A DNA stretch of 64,000 bases from Enterobacteriaceae bacterium UBA2655 (GTDB lineage: Bacteria; Pseudomonadota; Gammaproteobacteria; Enterobacterales; Enterobacteriaceae): the NCBI GenBank assembly GCA_002359495.1, contig DENB01000055.1, positions 29,711 to 93,710 of the forward strand, read 5' to 3'. Positions 43,732 through 52,367 of the stretch are shown here, one piece after another. The notes beneath the pieces were generated by a model. It had not been told where the DNA came from. It did no database searches and saw only the letters and a list, made by a program, of their open reading frames with translations. A program made the position numbers and the translations under genes. Each line of letters begins with the position of its first letter. Within the stretch, counting starts at the first letter, position 1.

Positions 43732-45387
43732 TTATTGCGGTGCCGGTAGCGGCGAGTTGGCTTTTTGCTGGGCTGATGCCAGCTTGTCAGCTGCGGTAGC
43801 GATATTAGGTGCTGAGTTAAGCAGGTTGTTGAGCTGCTGTTGTTGCGCCTGCGCTTCCTTGACCTGCTGCTCTTCCTGCTCTGTGAGAAGCAGTGAGAGA
43901 GGCATGCCGTTGATATCTGCCAGCTGCCGAACTACGTCGCCGTATTTGATGATTGAAAGCGCGCTCGGGTCGAACTGCGCAATCTGGCTGACAACGCCGA
44001 GCGTGGTGAGCACGCCCTGACCTTCATCAGCACGCTGCATTCTGACCAGCGGCGATTTATAGTCGATGTCGTATTCCATGCCAGCATCAACTAACTGCTG
44101 AGGCGGAGTTGGTAACAGGCCGTTACGCCCGAGAATGTCAATCTCACGATTAATCATCGGGCCAAGCTGCTCGGACATAATGCGTCCAGCAGTCGGAGCC
44201 AGTAGCTGCCCTTTCTCCTGCGCGCGAAGCATTGCCTCTGTTGCCGTCATTTGCGGGTTTTCAACCAGAATCTGGAACAGGTTTACCAGAAAGGCATCGT
44301 TAATCAGCTTGCGCTTCTGGTCCATCATCTCAAGGCCCAGCGATGGCTGAGCGCCGGAGGTGAATGGTATAGCTAGCGCTGACCCGCTTGAACTCACACC
44401 GCCGGATATGACCGCGCCGGGAGTAAGGTTAAACGCATCGAGCGCGCCATCATCCGCCACCAGAACAGGAGGGCGGTTGGCAAGCTGTGCACCAATCATC
44501 GTCTCGCGGTTCATCTCGTTCAGAACCTTGATATCTGGCAGTGCTGTCATGCCCGGCCCGCGACCATACGTCTCGCCTGCCGATTTGTGATAGCGCCCGA
44601 TGCAGTAAGGCATGGTGTGATAGCCGCCACGCTGCACAATCTTCTGCCCCTCTTTCGAGATGTAGAAAGAGGCGATTGGCATACCTGTGTAATCAGGCCT
44701 CGGCTCACCTTCATCTGTGTACTGAACATCTTCGTTCGGGCAAACACGGTGAATGAATTCGAACTTTGACAGAGGGTTGCTTTCAAATGCGCGCTGAATG
44801 CTTTCCGGCAGATTTTCTTTACCGAACTGCTGAACAGCCTGGCGGGCGCTGAGTTTAAATTTGCGGTGAACGAGGTCAACGATACCCTGATAGTTCTCTT
44901 CGAAGTAAAGTTCCCGAAGATGGTATGTCAGGTAACGCATACCCTTGCCGGGGATCTCATCAACGTAAATGCAGCCGTTACCAAATGCGCCCTGAGAGAT
45001 ATAGTTCTCACTCATCTGGTTGGCGAAGTTGGCCCACGGGGCGTAACGCAACCGGAACAGAGTGTGCGTCACTTCCTCGTAATACTTCTGCACCTCAGTG
45101 TCATTAGCAAACTTCTCGTTCTGCAAGCCGTGCCATGTCTGCGTGCGGGGAGTGATAACGGACTCCATCGCTGCGGCGAATCGCTCCAGAGCAAATATCG
45201 GCGTGGAGTCGACCGCTTTATCTGACTTCTTCTGGCCGTCACGAATTTCGCCCGCAAAGTCAGCACCGCGAGGAAGGCAGCGCTCTGCCACTTCCTGCCA
45301 GTGTTGCTCCCACGTTGATCTGGCTGTTTCCATCGACTGCTGGTCGCGCAGAATCTGCTGAAGTAATTCGTCGTTCTGGTCGACCAT
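43732..45387 (-). CDS. Portal protein (head-tail connector)
   Basis: 551 residues, similar in size to epsilon15 gp4. The N-terminal WEQHWQEVAERCLPRGADFA segment, GAFGNGCIYVDEIPGKG, and the Gln-rich C-terminus (EEQQVKEAQAQQQQLNN) are typical of the T7-like/epsilon15 portal group. Twelve copies form the DNA entry ring. The ATG at 45387 with AGGTGG upstream is preferred over an in-phase GTG three codons earlier. Confidence 0.88.
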   Translation of the reverse strand: MVDQNDELLQQILRDQQSMETARSTWEQHWQEVAERCLPRGADFAGEIRDGQKKSDKAVDSTPIFALERFAAAMESVITPRTQTWHGLQNEKFANDTEVQKYYEEVTHTLFRLRYAPWANFANQMSENYISQGAFGNGCIYVDEIPGKGMRYLTYHLRELYFEENYQGIVDLVHRKFKLSARQAVQQFGKENLPESIQRAFESNPLSKFEFIHRVCPNEDVQYTDEGEPRPDYTGMPIASFYISKEGQKIVQRGGYHTMPYCIGRYHKSAGETYGRGPGMTALPDIKVLNEMNRETMIGAQLANRPPVLVADDGALDAFNLTPGAVISGGVSSSGSALAIPFTSGAQPSLGLEMMDQKRKLINDAFLVNLFQILVENPQMTATEAMLRAQEKGQLLAPTAGRIMSEQLGPMINREIDILGRNGLLPTPPQQLVDAGMEYDIDYKSPLVRMQRADEGQGVLTTLGVVSQIAQFDPSALSIIKYGDVVRQLADINGMPLSLLLTEQEEQQVKEAQAQQQQLNNLLNSAPNIATAADKLASAQQKANSPLPAPQ

Positions 45388-45388
45388 G

Positions 45389-45640
45389 TTATCCACCTAA
45401 TAGTGTTTTCTGCCCTGATGAGCTTGCTGATACAGAGCTGTCACCTCCGGCACCGGTCAGCAGGTTGGCGTTAACGCCTTTGCGCTGGCGTCGCCGCAGC
45501 AGGTCATCGGCCTGATTCAGTGCGTCATCCGTGTTAACCGGGTCAGCGGTTTTAATCGTGGTTGACCCTGAGCTTCCCAGGCCAATAGCTGAGGTGACCC
45601 CGCCGATGACAGAGCCGATTGCCTTAACTGCTTCACCCAT
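45389..45640 (-). CDS. Small hypothetical protein between terminase and portal
   Basis: 83 residues. A Gly/Ala-rich hydrophobic start (AVKAIGSVIGGVTSAIGLGS) is followed by a polar helix (ALNQADDLLRRRQRKG) and a Ser/Gly tail. It is packed tightly between terL and the portal gene. In related phages a gene of this size and place exists without known function. It may be a minor head protein. Confidence 0.6.
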   Translation of the reverse strand: MGEAVKAIGSVIGGVTSAIGLGSSGSTTIKTADPVNTDDALNQADDLLRRRQRKGVNANLLTGAGGDSSVSASSSGQKTLLGG

Positions 45641-45642
45641 AG

Positions 45643-47091
45643 TTAGTCACCGAAAATGTTGTATTCCGCAATAGCCTGTCTGGCCTTCTTGCGTGGGGAG
45701 TTGATTTGATATTTCTGCCGGGCGAGTCTACGCATCATGTAGGCGTAGCGAACTGCGTCGAGAGCATCGTCACTGGTTTTGACTATCTTCCCGTTCTCAT
45801 CGCGGTGATACATGCGGAACTCTTCGAAGAAGTCGGGGCAAGTGCTGAACACTTTGAATTTCCCGTCAAGCATGCGCTCACGGATTTCGTGAATACCAGG
45901 CTCAACCTTGTTACTTCCGTCAGGCCATGTCGCGTGCTCACCCAACATTTTGAATCCTTCGGCCTTGTACTGCTCTTTCAGTTGCTGACCGCCGCCTTTT
46001 TCATGCTGCAGGCCGTCATGCGGCCATGCAACAGGGACATTCTCAGCCCACCGTTTGACAAGCCGCCACGCCTCATCAGCCTTTTTATTCTTCCCTTTCC
46101 AGACGTGCGCAACATAAATAATGTCCTCATCCCTGTCCTCCCATAGCTGAACATGCGCCTGCGGGTGATCCCAGCCAAAGTCCTGCCCGTCAATCACGAA
46201 GAAGTGATCGGGACACGGGAACGGCTGGCACATGATTTCATCATCAGCAATGTCGTAAATGCGGCCATGCCCAAGCATCGGTATGCCCTTAGTTCGCATA
46301 TCGCGCTGATGCGCAGGAAACGAAGCCAGAAGCTCTGTCTTTACCTTTTCACTGAGGTGAGGCGCATCATCCCAGCCAACGTTCATGCACGTCTGTGCAG
46401 CGCTGGGGTTGTCCATGAAGCCGATAACCAGTTCGGTTCGCCCGTTCTCTGGTGTAAATGTCAGGATGCCCCGGCCACCATTGCCACGGTCGCCGGTCGC
46501 GGTACGTGTCAGTACCTGCGGGAAGATGTCGGGGTCTTTAGGTTCTTCGTCGATATGGAACCAGTCAACGCTGTCGCCCATCAATGCGTGCTGTCCCTGC
46601 GAGTAGGACCAGAACTGTATCTTTGCGGTGCCGCCAGACTTGTGCCTGATGTAGACAGAGCGAACGGCATTTGGTGTACCGGTCATCGCTTCAACGCCGG
46701 TAATTAACTCACCGGGTATCAGTCCACCTTCCCAGCCGTTATCTGTCTTGCGGCCAATAATTGGCGTCTGAAGCAGGTCGCGGCACTTTTCACCGGAGTA
46801 GCCAAGCACCCATATAAGCGGCGCGTGGTCGAACTTGTGTCCTGTCCACTCATCCGGGTAATCACCCATCGCGTGAATAGCGTCGATATAGGTTGCTGTC
46901 TCAGTCTTGCCGACCCTGTTTGCGGCGATTAGCGCTGACTGTGAATACTCTTTGGTACTGGCAATGAAACGCTTTTGCCATGGATGGCGGGACTGGAAGA
47001 AGCCACGATATCGATAGACGTTTGCTCGACGCTTCTTTTCCTCAAGGATGGCGATCAGCTCAATCTTCTGCTCGCGTGTCAGATTGTCCAT
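45643..47091 (-). CDS. Terminase large subunit
   Basis: 482 residues. ATPase motifs: Walker A at about 50-60 (ALIAANRVGKTETATY) and Walker B with the catalytic acid (DWFHIDEEP). Nuclease motifs: VIDGQDFGWDHP and, near the end, SDDALDAVRYAYM. It packages DNA into the prohead and cuts concatemers. It overlaps the small subunit gene by 32 bases. Confidence 0.93.
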   Translation of the reverse strand: MDNLTREQKIELIAILEEKKRRANVYRYRGFFQSRHPWQKRFIASTKEYSQSALIAANRVGKTETATYIDAIHAMGDYPDEWTGHKFDHAPLIWVLGYSGEKCRDLLQTPIIGRKTDNGWEGGLIPGELITGVEAMTGTPNAVRSVYIRHKSGGTAKIQFWSYSQGQHALMGDSVDWFHIDEEPKDPDIFPQVLTRTATGDRGNGGRGILTFTPENGRTELVIGFMDNPSAAQTCMNVGWDDAPHLSEKVKTELLASFPAHQRDMRTKGIPMLGHGRIYDIADDEIMCQPFPCPDHFFVIDGQDFGWDHPQAHVQLWEDRDEDIIYVAHVWKGKNKKADEAWRLVKRWAENVPVAWPHDGLQHEKGGGQQLKEQYKAEGFKMLGEHATWPDGSNKVEPGIHEIRERMLDGKFKVFSTCPDFFEEFRMYHRDENGKIVKTSDDALDAVRYAYMMRRLARQKYQINSPRKKARQAIAEYNIFGD

Positions 47092-47557
47092 TCACCAGCC
47101 TCGCGAGTTTTTCGTTCAGCTCTTCGTCGGTCATTGTATTAATGCCGCCAGAGTGCTCAACCTTGTCAGTGAAAATCTTCAGGTGTTTGCCAAGCAGCTC
47201 GTACCCTTTCAGCGCGGAGGTGGACTCATAACGAAACACAGCCGCAACTTCGCCATCCTCAGTTTCACACATAACCGGCTCGCCATTTGGGTGCTTAACG
47301 CGCTCGGCCTGCTCGCACCGACGGATATTCCTTACAATGCCCTCGATAACGAACTGAGCGCTCAGGCCTACAGCCTCGTTGCGCTCGGCTGCTAATTCTT
47401 TAACCCGCTGCCGAATGTTCGGCTTTGACAGGTTTTCACTCGCTATTTGCCTGGCAGAGGTTTCGCTGTACCCGGCCCTGATTGCTGCCTGAGTACCGTT
47501 CAAGTCGACAATGTACTCATGGCAGAAACGCTCTTGCTGGTCGTTTAAATCCGCCAT
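47060..47557 (-). CDS. Terminase small subunit
   Basis: 165 residues. The N-terminal ERFCHEYIVDLNGTQAAIRA, then GYSETSARQIASENLSKPNI, is the Terminase_2 DNA-binding helix-turn-helix. The C-terminus is acidic and likely contacts the large subunit. It recognises the packaging start site, which often lies in or next to its own gene. Confidence 0.9.
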   Translation of the reverse strand: MADLNDQQERFCHEYIVDLNGTQAAIRAGYSETSARQIASENLSKPNIRQRVKELAAERNEAVGLSAQFVIEGIVRNIRRCEQAERVKHPNGEPVMCETEDGEVAAVFRYESTSALKGYELLGKHLKIFTDKVEHSGGINTMTDEELNEKLARLVNGQSDTRAED

Positions 47558-48003
47558 TTAGAATTTCCTGCTACTTGGTTGGATATATTGCCGTGATGCA
47601 GTAATACAACCACATCAGGATTCAGTGTGTTTATTCTGTAAAAGGCTCTCACTGAAAGCTCTTTGCAGAATTTAATAAAATCATCTTCTCTCAGATTGCC
47701 ACGCCTTCAACTCGCACAGTGGGCGCTCACTGCATGTCGGGGAAAATCAGCTTCCGCTTACAAACCCTGCTTCTCTGTTTTTGATTAACACCACAGCCTC
47801 GTTGGGAGGATACGGGTCACAGGTATGTGGTGAGACGGCGACAGAGCGACGCCTGGTGAAAAGGTGCGGGATTAATGTCTTTGTTTAAATGTCGCTGGCT
47901 CCCGCTGGCATACTCGACAATGCTTCTTGTCGGGTAAGCATCTTCAAGCTCACCCGCAGATGAGCTTTGTAATGGTCACAGAGAGCCGTTGTGAAAGAGG
48001 CTC
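47558..48003. other. Noncoding gap before the terminase genes
   Basis: 446 bp with no supported gene on either strand; the minus strand is full of stops. It contains short inverted repeats, for example ATACTCGACAATGC facing TTGTCGGGTAAGC at about 47,917-47,950, and two GGCTCTCACT copies (about 47,644 and 47,999). It may hold the packaging site or a late-operon leader. No tRNA could be folded. Confidence 0.4.
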
Positions 48004-48213
48004 TCACTTTTTCTTTTTGGGCTGATATTTGGTCGCCCATGCCTTACCAATGCTCAGGCAATCATCGAACATCTTGCTCTTTCCGCTGGCTGAAGCTGAG
48101 CGGTGGTAATATGCCACCGCTTCACGCGCTCCGATGTTTGCCACTTCAACATCGAAGCCCTGCTTCACCAGTTCAGAGATGACATTCTTCTCAATGAACT
48201 GGACTGGTGTCAT
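48004..48213 (-). CDS. Small hypothetical phage protein
   Basis: 69 residues: MTPVQFIEKNVISELVKQGF then EVANIGAREAVAYYHRS, ending in KKKK. Probably alpha-helical and basic. It overlaps the end of the antirepressor-like gene by four bases, so it is translated with it. It resembles small accessory genes found beside antirepressor or terminase genes, function unknown. Confidence 0.6.
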   Translation of the reverse strand: MTPVQFIEKNVISELVKQGFDVEVANIGAREAVAYYHRSASASGKSKMFDDCLSIGKAWATKYQPKKKK

Positions 48214-48782
48214 GCTGGCTCTCCGTCAGAGAAGTCGCCGAGATCAGGAATTGCAAATTGAGTTAGCTTCAGAGCCAGTGCTGTTGCCTCTTTGATCCGT
48301 TTAATATCACGCTTGCGCTGAGCCATAAGTCCGCTTCCCTTCTGTCCGCGAAATGTGAATGACTTTTTATCAAAGTCCGCGATGGCATCCTGAAGTCTTT
48401 GCCCTGATAACTGAGCCAGATCATTCACCGTCAACTGACCAACTTCTACGCCAGACTCTTTCTCAGCGAGATCAAGCAGCCAGATGCGCAAATCCTTCGC
48501 TACCTTTGTGCGGGACATCATGCCAATGAGGTGGGCACCACGAGGTGAGAAGAGGCGAACCTCAGACTGCAATGCGCCGTAACTCATTGATTTGTCCGAG
48601 TTCGTCACTTTGGTTGTCATGCTTTCTGAAAACTCATCCTTGTGACGCTGGTAAATCTTATTCACCTGCTTAACGCTTTTGTATTCGAGCAATTCGGCAA
48701 GATGGTCTGCGGTGAACCATATTTTTCCATCGCCAGTTACATGAGGTGCGATAGCGTGGTTATTGAAAGTGAGTTCTTTCAT
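48210..48782 (-). CDS. Phage antirepressor-like protein (Bro-N/P22-Ant N-terminal type)
   Basis: 190 residues. The first 110 (HVTGDGKIWFTADHLAELLE, SEVRLFSPRGAHLIGMMSRT, KDLRIWLLDLAEKE) match the N-terminal DNA-binding-like domain found in P22 antirepressor and Bro proteins. The C-terminus is helical and basic. Antirepressors of this type inactivate phage repressors. A 5' leader rich in inverted repeats precedes it (48783-48900). Its place in the late region is unusual for an induction switch. Confidence 0.7.
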   Translation of the reverse strand: MKELTFNNHAIAPHVTGDGKIWFTADHLAELLEYKSVKQVNKIYQRHKDEFSESMTTKVTNSDKSMSYGALQSEVRLFSPRGAHLIGMMSRTKVAKDLRIWLLDLAEKESGVEVGQLTVNDLAQLSGQRLQDAIADFDKKSFTFRGQKGSGLMAQRKRDIKRIKEATALALKLTQFAIPDLGDFSDGEPA

Positions 48783-48930
48783 TTGGTGATTTCCTTTAGA
48801 AACGAGCCTCGTTGCCCAGAAACGACGCCCACAGAGAGGTCACCACCTTTAGCGGCGTTTCTCCGAGGCTAGTTACTAGAAGACTCTGTGTCATTGAATG
48901 CGCCGGGCATGGCGCGGTTACTGCGGACAT

Positions 48931-48955
48931 AAAAAAGCCCCGCGAATGCGAGGCT
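48931..48955 (-). terminator. Rho-independent terminator downstream of the lysis genes
   Basis: On the minus strand AGCCTCGC pairs with GCGGGGCT, followed by six T residues. It lies 4-28 nt after the stop of the small membrane gene at 48959 and would end lysis-gene transcripts that are not antiterminated. Confidence 0.85.
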
Positions 48956-48958
48956 CTG

Positions 48959-49129
48959 TTACTTTCTGAGGCTGTTCTTTACTTCGGTTACTATCTGCTG
49001 CTGAAGGCGGCTTAGTTCGTTGCGGTAGCGGCGTTCCTGCCTGTAGTAAATCCAGAAGCCTACCCAGGTCATAACCAGAGCACCGATGCACATACCGGAG
49101 AGGATGTTGTAAATGTTGTAGGCGCTCAT
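48959..49129 (-). CDS. Small single-span membrane protein downstream of Rz1
   Basis: 56 residues: MSAYNIYNILSGMCIGALVM then a span to about residue 28 and a basic coiled tail (RQERRYRNELSRLQQQIVTE). It overlaps the Rz1 gene by four bases (ATGA), so it belongs to the lysis transcript. It resembles small accessory lysis or holin-modulating proteins, but no family was recognised. Confidence 0.65.
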   Translation of the reverse strand: MSAYNIYNILSGMCIGALVMTWVGFWIYYRQERRYRNELSRLQQQIVTEVKNSLRK

Positions 49130-49356
49130 TCCGCTTTCTCAGGCTGGCAATTGGCCTTCCATGTTTTGTTATGCGTCAGAATGGCGCGCTTAGTGCGTTC
49201 ATCCATCGTCATGATGTCAGCTTCGGTAATGTAGATGGGTTTCACCCAGTTACACGCGGTGTCGACTACCACGGGGTTAACCTTTGTTGATCCATTCATT
49301 GCGCAGCTCGTTGTCAACATCGCTGCCAGACATACGGGTAACAGTGCCCTGAACAT
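49126..49356 (-). CDS. Rz1-like outer-membrane spanin lipoprotein
   Basis: 76 residues with a lipoprotein signal (MFRALLPVCLAAMLTTSC, lipidated Cys at about 18) and a short periplasmic domain with two more Cys. It begins inside the Rz-like gene in another frame and extends beyond it, the classical overlapping Rz/Rz1 arrangement. AGGAGG lies 6 nt before the ATG at 49356. It partners Rz to fuse inner and outer membranes at lysis. Confidence 0.82.
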   Translation of the reverse strand: MFRALLPVCLAAMLTTSCAMNGSTKVNPVVVDTACNWVKPIYITEADIMTMDERTKRAILTHNKTWKANCQPEKAE

Positions 49357-49546
49357 CAGATGCCTCCTTTGCTGTTTCTGTCTGGCGCTGGGATGCGGCC
49401 TGCTGGGCTTCGATAGCCCGCTGGGTTTCGCGCTCACTGGCGGCCTGTTCAGCGGTGGCTTTACCCTTTGAATGCCCCCAGCCGAACACAGTGATTAAGG
49501 CAGCCAGAGCAACGCCAATAGTGCCGAGGATGTACTCAATGCTCAT
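49277..49546 (-). CDS. Rz-like inner-membrane spanin
   Basis: 89 residues starting MSIEYILGTIGVALAALITV (membrane anchor) followed by a periplasmic coiled coil (AASERETQRAIEAQQAASQR). The last 80 nt overlap the Rz1 gene in another frame. Its start lies inside the end of the holin gene. Two ATG codons are possible (49555 or 49546). Confidence 0.8.
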   Translation of the reverse strand: MSIEYILGTIGVALAALITVFGWGHSKGKATAEQAASERETQRAIEAQQAASQRQTETAKEASDVQGTVTRMSGSDVDNELRNEWINKG

Positions 49547-49886
49547 GCTGACCATCCATACGCTCTTTTTGTTCGAGCAGTTTTTTCTGGCGAATGAACT
49601 GAGATACCACGCCGAGCATTACCAGCCCGGGGCCGATGTATGTCAGCCATTGAGGCGGTATCAGGTTTTTAATCTCATCGGGCAATGATGACCACGCGCT
49701 TAACATCACATCAGGAGCGCTCATCAGGAAAACGCTGAGTGTCGCGCCGATAGAAGCAAGCCAGACTGACCAGGCTTTGAATAGCAACTTCGCATGCGCA
49801 ACGAACTCAACGCTTGTGTACTTTCTGGCTGCCAGTGCGACAACCACTACAGAGAGGATAATCAGAATCCAGATAACAAAGGTCAT
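49536..49886 (-). CDS. Putative holin
   Basis: 116 residues with three hydrophobic segments (about 3-20, 37-55, 78-97) and a charged C-terminus (RQKKLLEQKERMDGQHEH). The position between lysozyme and spanin genes and the size fit a holin that opens the inner membrane. The order lysozyme-holin differs from lambda (holin first), and a second membrane protein (50639) may share the role. Confidence 0.65.
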   Translation of the reverse strand: MTFVIWILIILSVVVVALAARKYTSVEFVAHAKLLFKAWSVWLASIGATLSVFLMSAPDVMLSAWSSLPDEIKNLIPPQWLTYIGPGLVMLGVVSQFIRQKKLLEQKERMDGQHEH

Positions 49887-50350
49887 AGCAGCCCCTTGTA
49901 GATATCGTACGTGCCGGTTCGCATCACTTCGGCATGGCGCTGAGCACGTTTAGGAGTTTGCGTTGCCCATTTGCTGTTAAGCATTCCAGCCGCAGCGCCG
50001 GAGAAGTTTCCTGCCGCCACCATAGCGAGCGTGTTCTTGAAACCAGCCAGACCATTTATACCGAGTTGGTAGGCCATGCTTTGCAGAACGTCCGCACGGG
50101 CCGGGTTGCATTGTTTGAGAGCTGCTGCGATCGACGGCTGCGCCTTCATGTCGGCCAGACGGCTGGTTACTATCTCTTGCAGCCAGACGTCAGAGACGTT
50201 TTTTGTAAGGCTGAATGTATAATTACTTACTGCTGCGCCTTTCGGTCCAATCAGAAAGCCAACGCCTACGGTTGGATAGCCTTCTGTGTCGATGTAGGGA
50301 CGAGCACGGAAGCCCTCCTCAAAGTTAAGTAGCGGGATAATCTGGCTCAT
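49883..50350 (-). CDS. Endolysin, T4-type lysozyme (GH24)
   Basis: 155 residues. The catalytic Glu and downstream Asp/Thr are in NFEEGFRARPYIDTEGYPTV followed by GVGFLIGP, the GH24 signature. There is no signal-anchor start (MSQIIPLLNF), so it needs a holin for release. It cleaves the glycan strands of peptidoglycan. It overlaps both neighbours by four bases. Confidence 0.9.
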   Translation of the reverse strand: MSQIIPLLNFEEGFRARPYIDTEGYPTVGVGFLIGPKGAAVSNYTFSLTKNVSDVWLQEIVTSRLADMKAQPSIAAALKQCNPARADVLQSMAYQLGINGLAGFKNTLAMVAAGNFSGAAAGMLNSKWATQTPKRAQRHAEVMRTGTYDIYKGLL

Positions 50351-50655
50351 TTAGCCTCGTCCTCTTTCACGACTTCTTTCACCTTATTGGCGGTTTTGTC
50401 TGCCGTCCGATCGGGCAGGACGTCCAGCTTCTTCTGCAAATCTGTTACCTGCCCGGCCAGTTGTGCAACTTTCTGGTCACGTCGTTCTGCGACAGCCCGG
50501 TAATCTTCGCGGATGCCTTCAATCTGCTCGTTAGCGCGGTTACTGACGTAGGTGAAAATAATCGTCATTACGATGCAGATAACGCTGAGCGTCAGCAGTA
50601 ACGCCCCGTAAATGATGCTTCGCTTGTGCTTTGTTTCGTTAGTTGTTTGTACCAT
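50347..50655 (-). CDS. Small membrane protein with periplasmic coiled coil
   Basis: 102 residues. One span (about 13-37, IIYGALLLTLSVICIVMTII) is followed by a long helical tail (VAERRDQKVAQLAGQVTDLQ) rich in Lys/Glu. The layout is like a spanin or a regulator of the holin, but a normal Rz/Rz1 pair is present downstream. It lies in the lysis operon just before the endolysin. Confidence 0.6.
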   Translation of the reverse strand: MVQTTNETKHKRSIIYGALLLTLSVICIVMTIIFTYVSNRANEQIEGIREDYRAVAERRDQKVAQLAGQVTDLQKKLDVLPDRTADKTANKVKEVVKEDEAK

Positions 50656-51034
50656 CGCTGCCGTCCTCTAGGTTGGCGATCAGCCTGGTAACCTCATTTC
50701 TGAAACGTTCATCGCCAGCCGCGTTTGTGGCCTCCGACATAGCAAGCAGAATTCCCAGCGCATTTTTAATAAGACGCAGATCTGTCTCCAGCGTGGATAT
50801 TCTTCTCAGGTGCTTGTTCTGTTCGTCTCGCAGACTGTCATTTTCTTCACGCAGAAGCGCATTGCTCTCTTTAAGCAATATCACCTGCTCTTTGTAGCTG
50901 GTGATGATTTCTCCGCCTGCCTTACTGTTTGTGACAATCGCGGCAATGCCCGCAATTACTGGCTTCCAGAATAGAGCCACCGCCCCGCCACCTAACAGCA
51001 GAGCGCCGATACTTGTGATTAAGCTATTCTCCAT
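50639..51034 (-). CDS. Membrane-anchored coiled-coil protein, first gene of lysis cluster
   Basis: 131 residues. The N-terminus has one span (SIGALLLGGGAVALFWKPVI), then a strong heptad-repeat coiled coil (ESNALLREENDSLRDEQNKH) and an acidic end. It may be an accessory holin or superinfection protein. It overlaps the next gene by 17 bases. No family recognised. Confidence 0.6.
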   Translation of the reverse strand: MENSLITSIGALLLGGGAVALFWKPVIAGIAAIVTNSKAGGEIITSYKEQVILLKESNALLREENDSLRDEQNKHLRRISTLETDLRLIKNALGILLAMSEATNAAGDERFRNEVTRLIANLEDGSDGTNN

Positions 51035-51281
51035 GCCCGACCTCGCATGGATGTGAATGAGGATTGTTCATAGCCGTCTCCGGCATTGCCCGGAAACTTC
51101 CGGCCTTATGCTGTGAAGAAAAGAGCGCCTGGTGTAAGTAGGACGCAGGAAGAAGAAGCGCGGGGAAATCCTGCAGGCGCTTAAACGAGAAAAGGCCAGC
51201 TCTTTGGCTGACCCTTTGTAATTGGTTATCCCTTTGAGAGGATATTTAGATTGATATCCCCAGGTGAGGATATGCAAAATT

Positions 51282-51356
51282 TGGCGGGAGAGGCTGGATT
51301 CGAACCAGCGACCAATCGGTTAACAGCCGATCGCACAACCCCTGTGCTTCTCACCC
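51282..51356 (-). tRNA. tRNA-Asn (anticodon GTT), phage-encoded, atypical
   Basis: The minus strand folds as a cloverleaf with encoded CCA end. Acceptor GGGTGAG / CTCTCCC has one T-T mismatch at pair 4-69. The D stem is GCAC/GTGC with loop AGGGGTT, anticodon stem ATCGG/CCGAT with loop CTGTTAA, and T arm GCTGG-TTCGAAT-CCAGC. Position 8 is A instead of the usual T. It lies between the Q-region terminator and the lysis genes, so it would be expressed with late transcripts. It could supply Asn codons late in infection or be a decayed tRNA. Confidence 0.75.
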
Positions 51357-51370
51357 TGAATTCTGGAAAT

Positions 51371-51404
51371 AAAAAACGCCTCTCGGTTGGTAGCCGGAGG
51401 CGCT
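51371..51404 (-). terminator. Terminator between Q and the late genes (tR'-like)
   Basis: On the minus strand GCGCCTC pairs with GAGGCGT around a 14-nt loop, followed by six T residues. It is 142 nt after the Q gene and upstream of tRNA and lysis genes, which is where lambda has tR', the block that Q overcomes. The late promoter itself (in 51405-51545) was not firmly identified. Confidence 0.8.
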
Positions 51405-51545
51405 TTAATCACTCACATCGTGATGGAACCTTTTTTTAAGCTGCGCTTTAACAACCGGGCGCAAATTCAACTGTTAGGAATCATATCCCCAGCTTCCTGA
51501 AAAGTAAATAGCCCACGACAAAATAATGAGCTATTTCCGATTGCG

Positions 51546-52367
51546 TTATGCGGTTACTTTATTCAACGCAGCATTCGCCCATGACTCTTCAATCTCCAAC
51601 TTACCTATAAGCTGGTCATAGAACGGCTTCCCGCTCCGATCCCAGGTCGCCAGGCTAATGCTGTCGGTAATCGCGGAGATAGCCCGGAACGCTTCGATTG
51701 CAGGAATGCGCTCGAATCCTCTCCCACCACAACGTTTGCAGTCGCCCATTACCGGAACGCCCTGCCTTTTGCTTTCTGCTTCCATTACTGCCCGCCCCCT
51801 ACCCTTGCAATCACGGCACGCCGACGACACAACGCACTTCCCTTTGCAATCTGGACACAGAACACGCTCCGTATCCCTCACCTGATAGCTGGTATTCTCA
51901 GGCAGAGATTCATCCAGGCGCTTTATTTCCGTCACCGCGCCGGGGCGCTGAGTGCCGAATCGCGATTTCATCGTGAACACTTCCGCATCGATAAAGCCGG
52001 TGGCGCTACAGCATTTGCAGGGCTTCTTGCTTGATGCGCTCTGGCAATAATCCATGTAGGCATAAGTTGCGAGAGTTTGCAGTACGGCTGGCTTAATATC
52101 TGTTTCAAGCTTGCGAAGTGCGGCAACCCGGTCGCAGGTCTGCATTGCAAATTCAGTTAAGAGCGAGACGGCGCGGGCGGCGTCGTTCTTGCTCACTCCA
52201 ACCTTCCCCATGAAAGCACAAAAACCCAGCGGAGCGATGGACTGAACCATACCCATGGCGGCCATCTGGTCGGTGCCCGTGAGCGCATCTGATTTCGTTG
52301 CCGGCGGCATGCCGGTAAAGCTCGCTGTCTTCGGAAAGTGATATTTCACTGTGGCTTCTAAGCTCAT
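51546..52367 (-). CDS. Q-type late antiterminator with four CxxC zinc motifs
   Basis: 273 residues. Residues about 120-215 contain CKCC, CPDCKGKG-like, CRDCKGRG and CKRCGGRG pairs, a DnaJ-like zinc-finger array typical of the phage-82/Antiterm family of Q proteins. Flanking regions are helical. It loads onto RNA polymerase at the late promoter and allows reading through the terminator at 51371. The start at 52367 is coupled to the upstream small gene (ATGA); an in-phase ATG four codons earlier exists. Confidence 0.85.
   Translation of the reverse strand: MSLEATVKYHFPKTASFTGMPPATKSDALTGTDQMAAMGMVQSIAPLGFCAFMGKVGVSKNDAARAVSLLTEFAMQTCDRVAALRKLETDIKPAVLQTLATYAYMDYCQSASSKKPCKCCSATGFIDAEVFTMKSRFGTQRPGAVTEIKRLDESLPENTSYQVRDTERVLCPDCKGKCVVSSACRDCKGRGRAVMEAESKRQGVPVMGDCKRCGGRGFERIPAIEAFRAISAITDSISLATWDRSGKPFYDQLIGKLEIEESWANAALNKVTA

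Noticed and set aside
51068-51277. 69-codon frame on the minus strand between tRNA and lysis genes
   Set aside because: No ribosome binding site, basic nonsense-like composition, and the place is a late-transcript leader.
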